DNA from: VBAU01 sp036005185
GTDB lineage: Bacteria > Bacteroidota > Bacteroidia > Chitinophagales > Chitinophagaceae
Direction: 5' to 3'
NCBI GenBank assembly: GCA_036005185.1
Contig: DASYQS010000005.1
Coordinates: 1 to 64,000, forward strand
DNA length: 64,000 nt
Of this stretch, positions 23,749-33,391 are shown piece by piece. A program made the position numbers and the translations under genes. Position 1 is the stretch's first letter; each line of letters starts with the position of its first letter. The notes under the pieces are model-generated. The model was not told the DNA's origin and ran no database searches. It was given only the letters and a program-made list of their open reading frames with translations.

Positions 23749-24954
23749 TCATTCATCATCCAAGATCTCATGGCCCAATTTATCTCTTTTTGTTTGCAAG
23801 TATTTTTCGTTATGCGGATTGGGATGTATTTCAATCGGAACATTCTCAACTATTTCAAGACCATATCCAATAAGGCCAACACGTTTTTTCGGGTTGTTGC
23901 TTATCAGTCTCAGTTTTGTAATTCCAAGATGTCGCAGCATTTGCGCACCAACGCCATAATCACGTTGATCCATTTGAAACCCAAGATGAACATTTGCCTC
24001 TACAGTATCCATTCCCTGCTCCTGCAAACGATAAGCCTTTAATTTATTTAGCAATCCAATGCCACGGCCTTCCTGGCTCATGTAAAGTATGGCTCCTTTT
24101 TCTTCCTTTTCAACCATCTTCATAGCAGCATGCAATTGTTCACCACAATCACAACGAAGTGATCCAAGTATATCACCGGTAAAACATGATGAATGCACAC
24201 GAACCAATACCGGTTCATCTTTTTGCCATTCTCCTTTTATAAGAGCAAGATGTTCGTTCTTTGTATTTTTTTCCTGAAAGGCAATGAGTTTAAAATGCCC
24301 ATACTTTGTTGGCATATCCACACTCACAATTTCTTCGATCAATGAATCTCTCTTTAACCGGTACTCAATGAGATCTTTGATCGAGATCAGCTTGAAATCA
24401 AATTTTTCTGCTACCTGTTTCAGCTGTGGAAGTCTTGCCATAGAACCATCATCATTCATGATCTCTACTAACACACCTGCGGGTTCAAAACCTGCAAGGC
24501 GGGCTAAATCAATAGCTGCTTCAGTGTGGCCAGCTCTTCTGAGCACTCCTCCTTTTTTTGCGCGCAATGGAAAAATATGACCGGGCCGTCCCAAATCTTC
24601 CGGTTTTGTATTAGGATTAATCAACGCTTCGATTGTTTTGGCCCTGTCGTGTGCGGAGATACCTGTTGTACAACCATGACCCAGCAAGTCAATAGAAACA
24701 GTAAATGCGGTTTCATGCAAAGCCGTATTATTGTTTACCATTAATTCTAATGCAAGCTCATCACAACGTTCTTCAAGCAATGGCACACAGATCAGCCCGC
24801 GGCCATGCTTCGTCATAAAATTGATAACCTCAGGAGTTATATTACGTGCAGCGGTAATAAAATCTCCTTCATCTTCTCTGTCTTCATCATCAACTACGAT
24901 CACTAATTTGCCAGCTTTAATATCTTCAATCGCACTTTCTATCGTATCAAGCAT
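23749..24954 (-). CDS. ribBA: bifunctional 3,4-dihydroxy-2-butanone-4-phosphate synthase / GTP cyclohydrolase II
   Basis: The 401-residue protein starts at the second in-frame Met (MLDTIESAIEDIKAGK). The N-terminal about 200 residues are RibB, with DDEDREDEGDF and the RAGHTEAAIDLARLAG motif. The C-terminal half is RibA, with the zinc ligands in CFTGDILGSLRCDCGEQLH, SQEGRGIGLLNKL and the NNPKKR segment. It makes both precursors of riboflavin: one from ribulose 5-phosphate and the other from GTP. Both active centres look intact. No other riboflavin gene is nearby. Confidence 0.96.
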   Translation of the reverse strand: MLDTIESAIEDIKAGKLVIVVDDEDREDEGDFITAARNITPEVINFMTKHGRGLICVPLLEERCDELALELMVNNNTALHETAFTVSIDLLGHGCTTGISAHDRAKTIEALINPNTKPEDLGRPGHIFPLRAKKGGVLRRAGHTEAAIDLARLAGFEPAGVLVEIMNDDGSMARLPQLKQVAEKFDFKLISIKDLIEYRLKRDSLIEEIVSVDMPTKYGHFKLIAFQEKNTKNEHLALIKGEWQKDEPVLVRVHSSCFTGDILGSLRCDCGEQLHAAMKMVEKEEKGAILYMSQEGRGIGLLNKLKAYRLQEQGMDTVEANVHLGFQMDQRDYGVGAQMLRHLGITKLRLISNNPKKRVGLIGYGLEIVENVPIEIHPNPHNEKYLQTKRDKLGHEILDDE

Positions 24955-25147
24955 ATAAATAAATTTATACAAAGGTAAAAACAAACTTGGAGGATTAAAG
25001 TTGTGACAGACAACCCTCGGAAATAAAGCAGCGTTAAGGATTCTAGACTGTCTTATAAGAGATTATTTTCCAGTAACAAAATGTTAATATTTGCCTACAT
25101 TTAGTTTTGGAATATTCCCTTTCTTTGCACCGAAAACTAATAACTAT

Positions 25148-28100
25148 ATGCTTAAGAGATTAACTATTTTGCTTCTTGCAATTTCAACAAGTTTTTTTGC
25201 GTTTGCACAAGTAACTACCAGTAGTATTAGCGGGACTGCTAAAGATGTTAATGGCGAAAATTTGGTTGGAGCTACTGTCTCGGTTACACATATACCTACG
25301 GGTACTGTTTATCGAACACTATCTTTAAAAAATGGCGTTTTTAATTTGGTAAACCTGATTCCCGGGGGGCCTTACTCAATCACTGTATCCTATGTGGGCC
25401 ATGAAAATTATTCACAAGATAATGTTACTCTTCCTTTAGGCGAAAACACAAGAATAGATGCTTTTTTAAAAACCAGCGGGACTGTACTTGAGGCTGTAGT
25501 CGTATCAACGCAAGGCGGCGGCAATGTAAGAAGAAAAACAGGAGCTTCGACAAATATCGGCAGGCAGCAAATTGATGCCTTACCTACCTTGAACAGAAGT
25601 CTTTCAGACATAACCCGTATTACACCACAGGCAACCGGTTCTAACTCTTTTGGTGGAGCTAATAATCGTTTTAATAATATCACCATTGATGGAGCCGTAA
25701 ACAATGATGTATTTGGTTTGGCAGCCTCAGGCACACCAGGAGGCCAGGCTAATACTACTCCAATTTCTCTGGACGCCATCCAGGAAGTACAAGTCGTAAT
25801 TGCTCCTTACGATATAACTTATGGAAATTTTACCGGCGGCGGCGTGAATGCTGTGACTCGCTCTGGAACTAATAATTATGAAGGATCGGTTTATTATTTT
25901 TTCCGTAATGAAAACACTGTCGGAAAAGATCCTGTGACAAAAATAAAATCGACCGAGTTCAGTAATAAACAATATGGAGTAAGATTTGGTGGCCCCATTA
26001 TCAAAAACAAATTATTCTTTTTTGCTAATGGAGAACTGGCAAGAATAACACAACCTACTTTATTTAATGCTGGTGAAACGAATGCTCTTCTCACTACTGC
26101 CCAAGCACAAGCCCTTGCAGACACGCTCAGAAAAAGATATAATTACGATGTAGGTACCTATGATGTATTTGAGTCGAAAACTCAAAGCGACAAAATATTT
26201 GGACGAATTGACTGGAATGTAACCGGTAAGCACCATTTAACCTTGCGCCATAATTACATCAAAGCATACGATGATAATATTTCACGCTCCAATACTTTCT
26301 TCCGCTTTGGAAACAATGCATATCGGTTCAATAATAACCAAAACATTTCTGTTGCGGAATTAAGAAGTCGCATCAGTGGTATAATGTCTAACGACCTGAT
26401 TCTCGGTCTGCATCGTATCAGAGATTTTCGAAGCACATACGGAGAACTTTTCCCTTCAATAGAAATTTCACATAACTCTGGAACTATTCAGACTGGTTCG
26501 GAAAGAAGCTCCACAGCCAATGAGTTGGACCAAGACATTTTTGAAGTAACAGACAATTTCAAAATCTTTAAAGGCAAAAACACATTTACAATAGGAACAC
26601 ACAACGAGTTCTTTAAGTTCCGCAACCTTTTCATCAATAATTACAATGGTCGCTGGCGCTTTAACAGTCTTAATGATTTTTATGGAAATTTCCCGCGCCA
26701 GTTTGATGTTACATTTTCAGCCAACAAAGCTGCCGATCCAAGGCCTTCCGCTGAATTTAAAGCTAGTCAACTTGGTTTTTACGCCCAGGACGAAATTCAA
26801 TTTTCCCGGCAATTTCGGTTAACTGTGGGTTTCAGAGTGGATGTGCCTGTAATCAGCACAAAACCTGCATTTAACCCCATTGTAGATTCTACTTTCAAAA
26901 GTGCTTACAGTACAAGCAATACTCCGAACGGACAGTTGCTGTATTCGCCAAGAGTTGGATTTAACTATGATATAGAAGGCGACAGAAAAAGAATCGTGCG
27001 CGGTGGAATTGGAATTTTCAGCAGCCGCCTGCCTTTTGTATGGCTATCGAACCAGTACTCAAACACCGGTCTGTTGCTTAAAACAACCAGTCAAACAGAT
27101 AACACGCCTACTGCTGCCCCGTTTGACGTAAATAGTGGTAAAGGCTTTGAACCCGACGTGGAAGCGCAAAGCAATATTGGTTCAGCATTGAATAGCTTCG
27201 AAGCTGACCTCATTGACAAAGAATTCAAATTGCCACAGGTTTTGAGAATGAACCTTGGGTTCGATATCAAATTCCCGGGTGATATTAATCTTACAATCGA
27301 GGCGTTGTATTCAAAAACGCTTAATAACGTATTTTATCAGGATGTGAATCTTACAGCTCCGGTTGGCGTTGTTGACCCCGCATACAACAACGGTTTTGAC
27401 AAAAGAATTGCTTTTGCTTCGGGGAATGCAAGGAGAAAGAACCCCATTATTACCAATGCCATTCTTATCACCAATACAAATAAAGGATACACCTACAACA
27501 TTGGTTTCACTTTAAACAAAACTTGGAAGAACTTCTTTGGCCAGGTCGCTTATAATCATAACGGAGCTGCCGACGTGAACAGCGGCGCCAGTTCCACAGC
27601 ACTTTCACAATGGGAATTTGTACAGGTTGTGGGAGATCCAAACAATGCAGGGCTGGCTGTTTCAAATTACGCGTTGAAACACAGAATATCCGCAGTAGTA
27701 AATTATTCGATAAGCTATGCAAAACATTTCAAAACGTCGATTGGATTATTCTACAGTGGGAATTCCGGCACGCCATTCACCTATTTGGTTAATGGGGATT
27801 TGAACAACGATGGAAGATTTGGAAATGACCTGATCTATGTTCCAGCTAATCCTTCTCAAATCAAGTTTATTGATTTTTTAAATACTGATAATACTGTGAG
27901 ATTTACTGCAGCCCAACAAGCTGCCGCGTTTGAGCAGTTTATCCAAGATGACTATTACCTTCGGAAAAGAAGAGGACAATATGCTGAAAGAAATGGCAGA
28001 AGCACCCCATGGGAACATGTGATTGATGCAAGAATAGCACAGGATTTTTACATTACTGCCGGCGGCAAAAAGCATGATTTACAAGTTAGTTTTGACATTT

Positions 28101-28312
28101 TTAATTTGACTAACCTTATAAATGATGAGTGGGGAAGACAATATTCAGTTGGTAACCAGGCTTACACCGTGCTAACTAGTTTAAACAGAACAAGTGGGCC
28201 GGTTGCCTCGCAAGGTAAAGGATACAACTTTACAATTGGCCAAACGCCGTGGAGCACTAACTTTGGTTCAAGATGGCAAGGCCAGGTTGGAATACGATAT
28301 ACTTTTAATTAA
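25148..28312 (+). CDS. Oar-like TonB-dependent outer-membrane receptor
   Basis: The chosen ATG gives a signal peptide (LTILLLAISTSFFAFAQ) and 1054 residues. A carboxypeptidase-regulatory-like domain (TSSISGTAKDVNGENLVGATVSV) comes first. Then the plug follows (IGRQQIDALPTLNRSLSDITRITPQ), and the long barrel ends with GQVGIRYTFN, an outer-membrane C-terminal signature. The gene order suggests no dedicated partner such as SusD, so the transported or secreted substrate is unknown. It is followed by a strong terminator at 28331. The 5' leader is AT-rich. Confidence 0.92.
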   Translation: MLKRLTILLLAISTSFFAFAQVTTSSISGTAKDVNGENLVGATVSVTHIPTGTVYRTLSLKNGVFNLVNLIPGGPYSITVSYVGHENYSQDNVTLPLGENTRIDAFLKTSGTVLEAVVVSTQGGGNVRRKTGASTNIGRQQIDALPTLNRSLSDITRITPQATGSNSFGGANNRFNNITIDGAVNNDVFGLAASGTPGGQANTTPISLDAIQEVQVVIAPYDITYGNFTGGGVNAVTRSGTNNYEGSVYYFFRNENTVGKDPVTKIKSTEFSNKQYGVRFGGPIIKNKLFFFANGELARITQPTLFNAGETNALLTTAQAQALADTLRKRYNYDVGTYDVFESKTQSDKIFGRIDWNVTGKHHLTLRHNYIKAYDDNISRSNTFFRFGNNAYRFNNNQNISVAELRSRISGIMSNDLILGLHRIRDFRSTYGELFPSIEISHNSGTIQTGSERSSTANELDQDIFEVTDNFKIFKGKNTFTIGTHNEFFKFRNLFINNYNGRWRFNSLNDFYGNFPRQFDVTFSANKAADPRPSAEFKASQLGFYAQDEIQFSRQFRLTVGFRVDVPVISTKPAFNPIVDSTFKSAYSTSNTPNGQLLYSPRVGFNYDIEGDRKRIVRGGIGIFSSRLPFVWLSNQYSNTGLLLKTTSQTDNTPTAAPFDVNSGKGFEPDVEAQSNIGSALNSFEADLIDKEFKLPQVLRMNLGFDIKFPGDINLTIEALYSKTLNNVFYQDVNLTAPVGVVDPAYNNGFDKRIAFASGNARRKNPIITNAILITNTNKGYTYNIGFTLNKTWKNFFGQVAYNHNGAADVNSGASSTALSQWEFVQVVGDPNNAGLAVSNYALKHRISAVVNYSISYAKHFKTSIGLFYSGNSGTPFTYLVNGDLNNDGRFGNDLIYVPANPSQIKFIDFLNTDNTVRFTAAQQAAAFEQFIQDDYYLRKRRGQYAERNGRSTPWEHVIDARIAQDFYITAGGKKHDLQVSFDIFNLTNLINDEWGRQYSVGNQAYTVLTSLNRTSGPVASQGKGYNFTIGQTPWSTNFGSRWQGQVGIRYTFN

Positions 28313-28330
28313 TACTTCACCACTTTATAA

Positions 28331-28361
28331 AAACCTCTCAAAACAATGAGAGGTTTTTTAT
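28331..28361 (+). terminator. rho-independent terminator
   Basis: AAACCTCTCA and its complement TGAGAGGTTTT enclose a short loop and are followed by a T-rich tail (28351-28363). It lies 19 bases after the TonB-dependent receptor stop and also before the - strand esterase end, so it may act in both directions. Confidence 0.8.
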
Positions 28362-28396
28362 TTAAAAGAACAACGTCAAACATCGAACCTCAAACC

Positions 28397-29215
28397 TCAA
28401 ACATTTTTGCCCCATCCCCATTTCAAGAACTCAGGCATGGCTCTGGCCCAAGTGGCAATATCATGTTTTCCATCTTTATAGTTGATGTAAATAATATCTT
28501 TCCCATTTTCATATCCCAATGATTCAAGATCATCGATCAATGCCAGCGTATCATCAATGGAGTCGATAATGCCATTATTATTTCTATCGTTGGTTTCATC
28601 AAACGACCCGGTTGTCAAAAAAAATTTGAGCCCGGAATTGTATTTCCCTTTTTTAATTTGCTGATGCATGATGCGATGAAGCTCGTCTTCATATTCATCA
28701 TGTGTATGATCAAGACTTCTCCACCAGAGCGAGCCCGAAAAAATACCGGCTTTAGAAAATTCGTTTGGATAGTTCCATACAATATCCAGCGCCATGAGGC
28801 CTCCTAGCGAAAACCCTGCAAATCCTTTTTCTCTAAATTGAAATTGGTTATACTTTTTTTTGATCAATGGCAATATCTCATGTGTTATAAATAAAGTGTA
28901 CAAGCCTGCTTTTGCACCCCGGCCAAGATAATCTGCCTGAATGGCTGTACCATACTCCATTTTTCTTTCATTTCCTGCATGAATAGCCACACAAAGGATT
29001 GGCGTAATAAGGTTTTCGGCGTATAAATTCTCAAGAATACTTTTTAAGCCGAGTTCCTTCATATTTTGCCCATCGTTGATAAGCAATAAACTCATCTGTG
29101 ACGGGTCAATTATATTTTTGGGAACGAAAAAATCAACCTTTACATCTCTGCGGAGAAATTGAGAGTGGATAACAATATTTTCAATGAGAATACTGGAAAG
29201 TTCAGCGGCTGACAT
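28397..29215 (-). CDS. putative esterase (esterase D/Fes-like alpha/beta hydrolase)
   Basis: The 272-residue protein starts at the ATG giving MSAAELSSILIEN. The esterase D-type fold is visible: the LLLINDGQNMKELG start of the domain, the nucleophile elbow FAGFSLGGLMALDI, an acid region near TTGSFDETNDRNNNGIIDS and the late His segment KDGKHDIATWARAMPEFLKWGW. It resembles putative esterases of the PF00756 type. It is divergent from the ATP-grasp gene (29362) with about 150 bases between, which could hold a shared promoter. Confidence 0.85.
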   Translation of the reverse strand: MSAAELSSILIENIVIHSQFLRRDVKVDFFVPKNIIDPSQMSLLLINDGQNMKELGLKSILENLYAENLITPILCVAIHAGNERKMEYGTAIQADYLGRGAKAGLYTLFITHEILPLIKKKYNQFQFREKGFAGFSLGGLMALDIVWNYPNEFSKAGIFSGSLWWRSLDHTHDEYEDELHRIMHQQIKKGKYNSGLKFFLTTGSFDETNDRNNNGIIDSIDDTLALIDDLESLGYENGKDIIYINYKDGKHDIATWARAMPEFLKWGWGKNV

Positions 29216-29361
29216 CTTCAAATATAAAATCTCAAGAAACAAGTTCCAAATTCCAAATAAGCACTAACTCAAATAACAACCTCTTTCTTAGGGTATCATT
29301 TTCTAATTTTTAGTTTATTTGGTTCTTGAATTTTTAAAATACATTTGATCAAACGAATATT

Positions 29362-30321
29362 ATGAAAAAGATCGGCATACTCTTCGGGAAAGAACGCAGC
29401 TTTCCCATGGCTTTTGTGGAAAGGATAAACAGTAAAAATATTTCAGGCATCTCTGCCGAGCCAGTGCATATTTCAAAAGCTGTGCAGGGCGAACCGAGCG
29501 GTTATAGCGTGATCATCGATCGCATTTCACAAGACGTGCCATTTTACAGAACTTGGTTAAAGAATGCGGCGCTAACAGGAACTGCTGTGATCAATAATCC
29601 CTTTTGGTGGAGCGCCGATGATAAATATTTCAATAATTGCCTGATGACACAGGCAGGAGTGCCTGTTCCGAAAACCGTTATCCTTCCTTCAAGAGAATTA
29701 CCTACTGATACTTCCGATGATTCGTTCAGCAATCTTGAATATCCACTCGATTGGAATTCGATGTTCGCCTATGTTGGCTTTCCTGCTTATATGAAACCAT
29801 TTGCAGGTGGGGGCTGGAAGAATGTCTATAAATTAAATAATGCTGATGAATTTTACGAAAAACATAATGAAACCGGCCAGCTTGTGATGTTGCTGCAGGA
29901 AGAAATTGTGTTTGAAGAATATTATCGCTGCTACTGCGTTGGTCGCAAATATGTACGCATTATGTCCTACGAACCGCGTAATCCCCATCATTTACGTTAT
30001 GCAGCCGATTTCAAACCCTCACAAGAACGGTTGGCCCAAATGGAAGAAATTGTTTTAAAGATCAATCAATATTTAGGTTATGATTTCAATACGGTTGAAT
30101 TAGCTATTCGTGACGGAATACCCTATGCAATTGATTTTTGCAATCCTGCTCCGGACGCTGAGCGCACCAGCGTAGGAGAAGAAAATTTTGAATGGGTTGT
30201 TGAAACCATGACGAATTATGCCATTGAAAGGGCAATGGAAAATGAAGCAGGAAAAGATAATTTAACTTGGGGTGAATATGTGAAGAAAAGTGCAAACGGT
30301 AATGGAATGAGGAATTTATAA
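29362..30321 (+). CDS. ATP-grasp family ligase
   Basis: The 319-residue protein has an N-terminal KKIGILFGKERSFPMAF preATP-type segment, a central VGFPAYMKPFAGGGWKNVYKL ATP-lid region and a C-terminal YDFNTVELAIRDGIPYAIDFCNPAPDAERTSVG segment with the Glu, Asp and Asn metal and nucleotide ligands. ATP-grasp enzymes link carboxylates to amines or thiols through acyl phosphates. It is followed by a GCS2-type ligase at 30525. The pair recalls an unassigned Bacteroidota peptide-synthesis group; the product is unknown. Confidence 0.85.
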   Translation: MKKIGILFGKERSFPMAFVERINSKNISGISAEPVHISKAVQGEPSGYSVIIDRISQDVPFYRTWLKNAALTGTAVINNPFWWSADDKYFNNCLMTQAGVPVPKTVILPSRELPTDTSDDSFSNLEYPLDWNSMFAYVGFPAYMKPFAGGGWKNVYKLNNADEFYEKHNETGQLVMLLQEEIVFEEYYRCYCVGRKYVRIMSYEPRNPHHLRYAADFKPSQERLAQMEEIVLKINQYLGYDFNTVELAIRDGIPYAIDFCNPAPDAERTSVGEENFEWVVETMTNYAIERAMENEAGKDNLTWGEYVKKSANGNGMRNL

Positions 30322-30524
30322 TTGGGAATTAGGAATCTCTCAAGTAACAAAAAGTCGATGGACTATAGAGGATATAAAGAACTAAAATGTTACATTCAGG
30401 CACGATTGCTTAGGAAATATATTTCTATTCTTACAAAAAATTTCCTTCACATGAAAAATTTTTTCTTAATCAAACAAACTAAAAACTGATTCACATCCGA
30501 ATGCAAATTCCAAATTCCTAAACA

Positions 30525-31637
30525 ATGGCCACCCTCAATTACAAAAGCTTTACTCTTGGTGTTGAAGAAGAATACATGGTTCTTGACCCGGTAACGCATG
30601 AGTTAAAAAGCCATGAACAAAAAATTGTTCACGAGGGTCAAAAAGTGATCAAGGATAAAGTAAAGGCAGAAATGCACCAGGCCGTTGTTGAAGTAGGCAC
30701 TGATATTTGCAGTGATGTGGATGAAGCCTACACTGACGTTTCAACACTGAGAAAAACAATTTCAAGTATTGCCGAAGGTTTGGGATTTGCTATGGGTGCA
30801 GCAGGCACCCATCCATTTAGTCATTGGGAAAGCCAATTAATCACCGATCACGCCCGCTACAATGAAATAGTAAATGAATTGCAGGAAGCAGCACGCAGCA
30901 ATTTAATTTTTGGCTTGCATGTGCATGTAGGAATGGAAACCAGGGAAATGGCAAACCATATTGCTAACTCCACAAGATATTTTTTACCTCACATTTATGC
31001 GCTTAGCACGAACTCTCCATTTTGGGAAGGACGGCAAACCGGTTATAAATCTTTTCGTACAAAAGTTTTTGACAAATTTCCCCGAACAGGTATTCCCGAA
31101 GCTTTTGACAGCATTGAACTGTACGAGAATTATGTAAAGCTTTTGGTAAAAACAAATTGTATTGACAATGCAAAAAAGATCTGGTGGGATCTTCGAGTGC
31201 ATCCATTTTTTAATACCGTTGAATTTCGCATTTGTGATGTGCCGATGACGGTTGAAGAAACGATTGCCCTTGCTGCATTATTCCAGGCCGTGTGTGCAAA
31301 AATTTACAAGCTGCGTTCGCAAAATATGAACTTCATACAATACTCACGTGCCCTTATCAATGAAAATAAATGGAGAGCTGGCCGTTACGGCATCGATGGA
31401 AGACTGATTGATTTTGGAAAAGAGGAGGAAGTAAATACAAGAGTACTGATTTACGAGCTGCTCGATTTTGTTGACGATGTAATTGATCATTTGGGAAGTC
31501 GTCATCGTCTTGCCTGGGTCAATAAAATTTTGGAACAAGGAACCGGAGCCGACAGACAACTTGCTGTATTTGAGAAAACAAAAAATCTTGTTGAAGTAGT
31601 CAAATATATACAGAGTCAATTTTTGGCAGGAATTTGA
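30525..31637 (+). CDS. carboxylate-amine ligase (GCS2/YbdK family)
   Basis: The 370-residue protein matches the glutamate-cysteine ligase 2/YbdK family: FTLGVEEEYMVLDPVTHEL at the N-terminus, GLHVHVGMETREMANHI in the middle, and VHPFFNTVEFRICDVPMTVEE. It catalyses ATP-dependent gamma-glutamyl-type bond formation, although true glutathione synthesis is not shown for YbdK. Next to the ATP-grasp enzyme and esterase this suggests a small ligase pathway for a peptide-like metabolite (inference). Confidence 0.9.
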   Translation: MATLNYKSFTLGVEEEYMVLDPVTHELKSHEQKIVHEGQKVIKDKVKAEMHQAVVEVGTDICSDVDEAYTDVSTLRKTISSIAEGLGFAMGAAGTHPFSHWESQLITDHARYNEIVNELQEAARSNLIFGLHVHVGMETREMANHIANSTRYFLPHIYALSTNSPFWEGRQTGYKSFRTKVFDKFPRTGIPEAFDSIELYENYVKLLVKTNCIDNAKKIWWDLRVHPFFNTVEFRICDVPMTVEETIALAALFQAVCAKIYKLRSQNMNFIQYSRALINENKWRAGRYGIDGRLIDFGKEEEVNTRVLIYELLDFVDDVIDHLGSRHRLAWVNKILEQGTGADRQLAVFEKTKNLVEVVKYIQSQFLAGI

Positions 31638-31663
31638 TTTTATCAACCAATCGTCCTAAAAAA

Positions 31664-31691
31664 AATAAACCTGGCTCCCGCCAGGTTTATT
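31664..31691. terminator. bidirectional rho-independent terminator
   Basis: AATAAACCTGG (31664-31674) pairs with CCAGGTTTATT (31681-31691) around CTCCCG. The left flank on the + strand is A-rich and the right half T-rich, so it can serve the ligase gene ending at 31637 and the - strand gene ending at 31722. Confidence 0.85.
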
Positions 31692-31721
31692 AACCTAAGA
31701 TTTCTTATTGCTTATTTGACA

Positions 31722-32093
31722 TCAGTACGACTTGTAATAATTCCTTTCCGCATCACGAATGGCTTCTTCACGTTGGGACTTTAATTGATGAATTTTCATC
31801 TTTCTTTCCCTTTTTGATAGTTTATTATCGTGTCGTACAGACCAGATACTATCCTTATAATCACTCTGTATATCTTGAATTTCCAATGCTAACCTGGATG
31901 GACGATAATAATACGGACGATAGCTCCAGTAACCATAATCATAAGGATACAAAGAATAATATGGATAATATCCGCCCGAGACAACTACCGTAGTTCTTGG
32001 TCTGTAATAATACCCCCCTCTTACATACCTATGCTGGGCTGATGCACTTGCAACAATAATCATTGACAACAATATTACAAATAGCTTTTTCAT
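31722..32093 (-). CDS. small Tyr-rich secreted protein
   Basis: The 123-residue protein has a signal peptide (LFVILLSMIIVASASAQ). The next about 40 residues are unusually rich in Tyr, Gly, Arg and Pro, with runs such as RGGYYYRPRTTVVVSGGYYP. The C-terminal half (IQDIQSDYKDSIWSVRHDNKL) is helical and charged, with many Lys and Arg (KRERKMKIHQLKSQREE). It resembles small Bacteroidota cell-surface proteins without assigned function. No partner is nearby. Confidence 0.8.
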   Translation of the reverse strand: MKKLFVILLSMIIVASASAQHRYVRGGYYYRPRTTVVVSGGYYPYYSLYPYDYGYWSYRPYYYRPSRLALEIQDIQSDYKDSIWSVRHDNKLSKRERKMKIHQLKSQREEAIRDAERNYYKSY

Positions 32094-32463
32094 ACTTTAT
32101 GTTTTTACAATAGACAGTACAAAAACCGGACAAATAGAAATTTCAACGGGATAAATAACTATTCATAAACAAATGCTAAAAAAATTAACAGAAAAAATGG
32201 CAGAAAATTGACATAGGAATTTTTCACCGATATTAATTTTTATTACTCCACCGCCTTCTTTAAAGGAGAAGGAAGTATCTGCCTGACTGCCGTCAGGTAG
32301 CAGAAGTATCATAGTAATTCTACTGCCTGAACCATAATTTTCTTTATTAATTTTATAATGTCTTTCCCCAACTGTGGAAAAACTATTTTATGAGTTTTTC
32401 AAAACAGTAACGATATTGAATAGCGTTAGTTGCAAAGAAAGCAACAACGGATATAGATTAAGC
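32094..32463. other. intergenic stretch with dyad elements
   Basis: The 370 bases hold an AT-rich spacer and near 32256-32306 two nested dyads (CCTTCTTTAAAGGAGAAGG and CTGCCTGAC...GTCAGGTAGCAG). They do not encode a recognised RNA. A frame continuing to 32374 precedes the SirB1 gene start, so the last 90 bases could be coding if the earlier ATG is used. Confidence 0.4.
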
Positions 32464-33330
32464 ATGGAAGAATCAAAAGAAATATCGGCCCTATTTCTCC
32501 TGATCGACGACCCTGATGAAGAAGTGTTTGATGCTGTAAGCAAGAAGATCGTTGATTATGGCAAGCCTATTATTCCCAATCTGGAGCATCTGTGGGAAAC
32601 TACTCCAAGCGAAGAAACTCAAACCCGCATTGAACTATTGATCCACCGCCTGCACTACCGCGATCTTACAGAAGACTTTCATCAGTGGAGTGTTTCCGGT
32701 CATCATGACCTGATGCTTGGGGCGTTGCTGGTTTCTAAATTTCAATATCCCGAATTAAGCACTACACCTGTTTTACAGGAAATTGAAAAAGTGCGGCGCA
32801 ATATTTGGCTCGAATTAAATAATTATCTGACGCCGCTTGAACAAATCAATATTGTGACGAGCATTTTGTACAGTTATTACGGATTAAAAGGCGGAGAGAC
32901 AAATTATAATGAACCCAATGAATTTTTATTGCACAAAGTGCTGGAGGCAAAACACGGCAACCAGATCAGTAATGGAATTTTATATTTGATACTTTGCGAG
33001 CTACTTGACATTCCTGTAAAGGCAATTGGCGTTCCCAAGCAATTTGTGATCGCTTATTTTAAGCCTGGTTACTCTGAAGAAAATCTTCCAAACCCTATCA
33101 ATAAGATTGAATTTTTCATTGATCCCACGTCAGGCCAGGTATTTACACAAAAAGATGTTGACAATTATTTTAAACGTATAGCTATTCCTTCAGCTGGCAC
33201 TTATTTTAAACCTCAAAATAACAAACGCATTATTCAACAACTGATTGAGGAGTTGAGCAAATGCTTTGGTGATGACAAAAACCGGTACAAACAAGCTGAA
33301 TTGAACGAATTGGCAAGGCTTTTAGATTAG
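32464..33330 (+). CDS. SirB1/YchA-like transglutaminase-fold protein
   Basis: The protein begins at MEESKEISALFLLIDDPDEEVF (288 residues); an earlier in-frame ATG at 32374 would add 30 residues with no family match. The SirB1 pattern is visible: an N-terminal helical repeat (VSKKIVDYGKPIIPNLEHLWE), and a transglutaminase-like core with YYGLKGGETNYNEPNEFLLHKVLEAKHGNQISNGILYLILCELLDIPVKAIGVP. The catalytic Cys position of true transglutaminases is not obvious. The role in the cell is unknown, and SirB1 regulatory roles are only known from distant bacteria. Confidence 0.8.
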   Translation: MEESKEISALFLLIDDPDEEVFDAVSKKIVDYGKPIIPNLEHLWETTPSEETQTRIELLIHRLHYRDLTEDFHQWSVSGHHDLMLGALLVSKFQYPELSTTPVLQEIEKVRRNIWLELNNYLTPLEQINIVTSILYSYYGLKGGETNYNEPNEFLLHKVLEAKHGNQISNGILYLILCELLDIPVKAIGVPKQFVIAYFKPGYSEENLPNPINKIEFFIDPTSGQVFTQKDVDNYFKRIAIPSAGTYFKPQNNKRIIQQLIEELSKCFGDDKNRYKQAELNELARLLD

Positions 33331-33345
33331 TTCCCCTGCTTCCTT

Positions 33346-33353
33346 TATTTTTG
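33346..33353 (+). promoter_or_regulatory. -7 promoter element of cmoA-like gene
   Basis: TATTTTTG fits the Bacteroidota TAnnTTTG -7 consensus, 38 bases upstream of the ATG at 33392. A clear -33 element is not seen at the usual spacing, so confidence is limited. Confidence 0.4.
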
Positions 33354-33391
33354 CACCGCTTTTTTAAATAATCAGTACTTTCCATTTTGAT

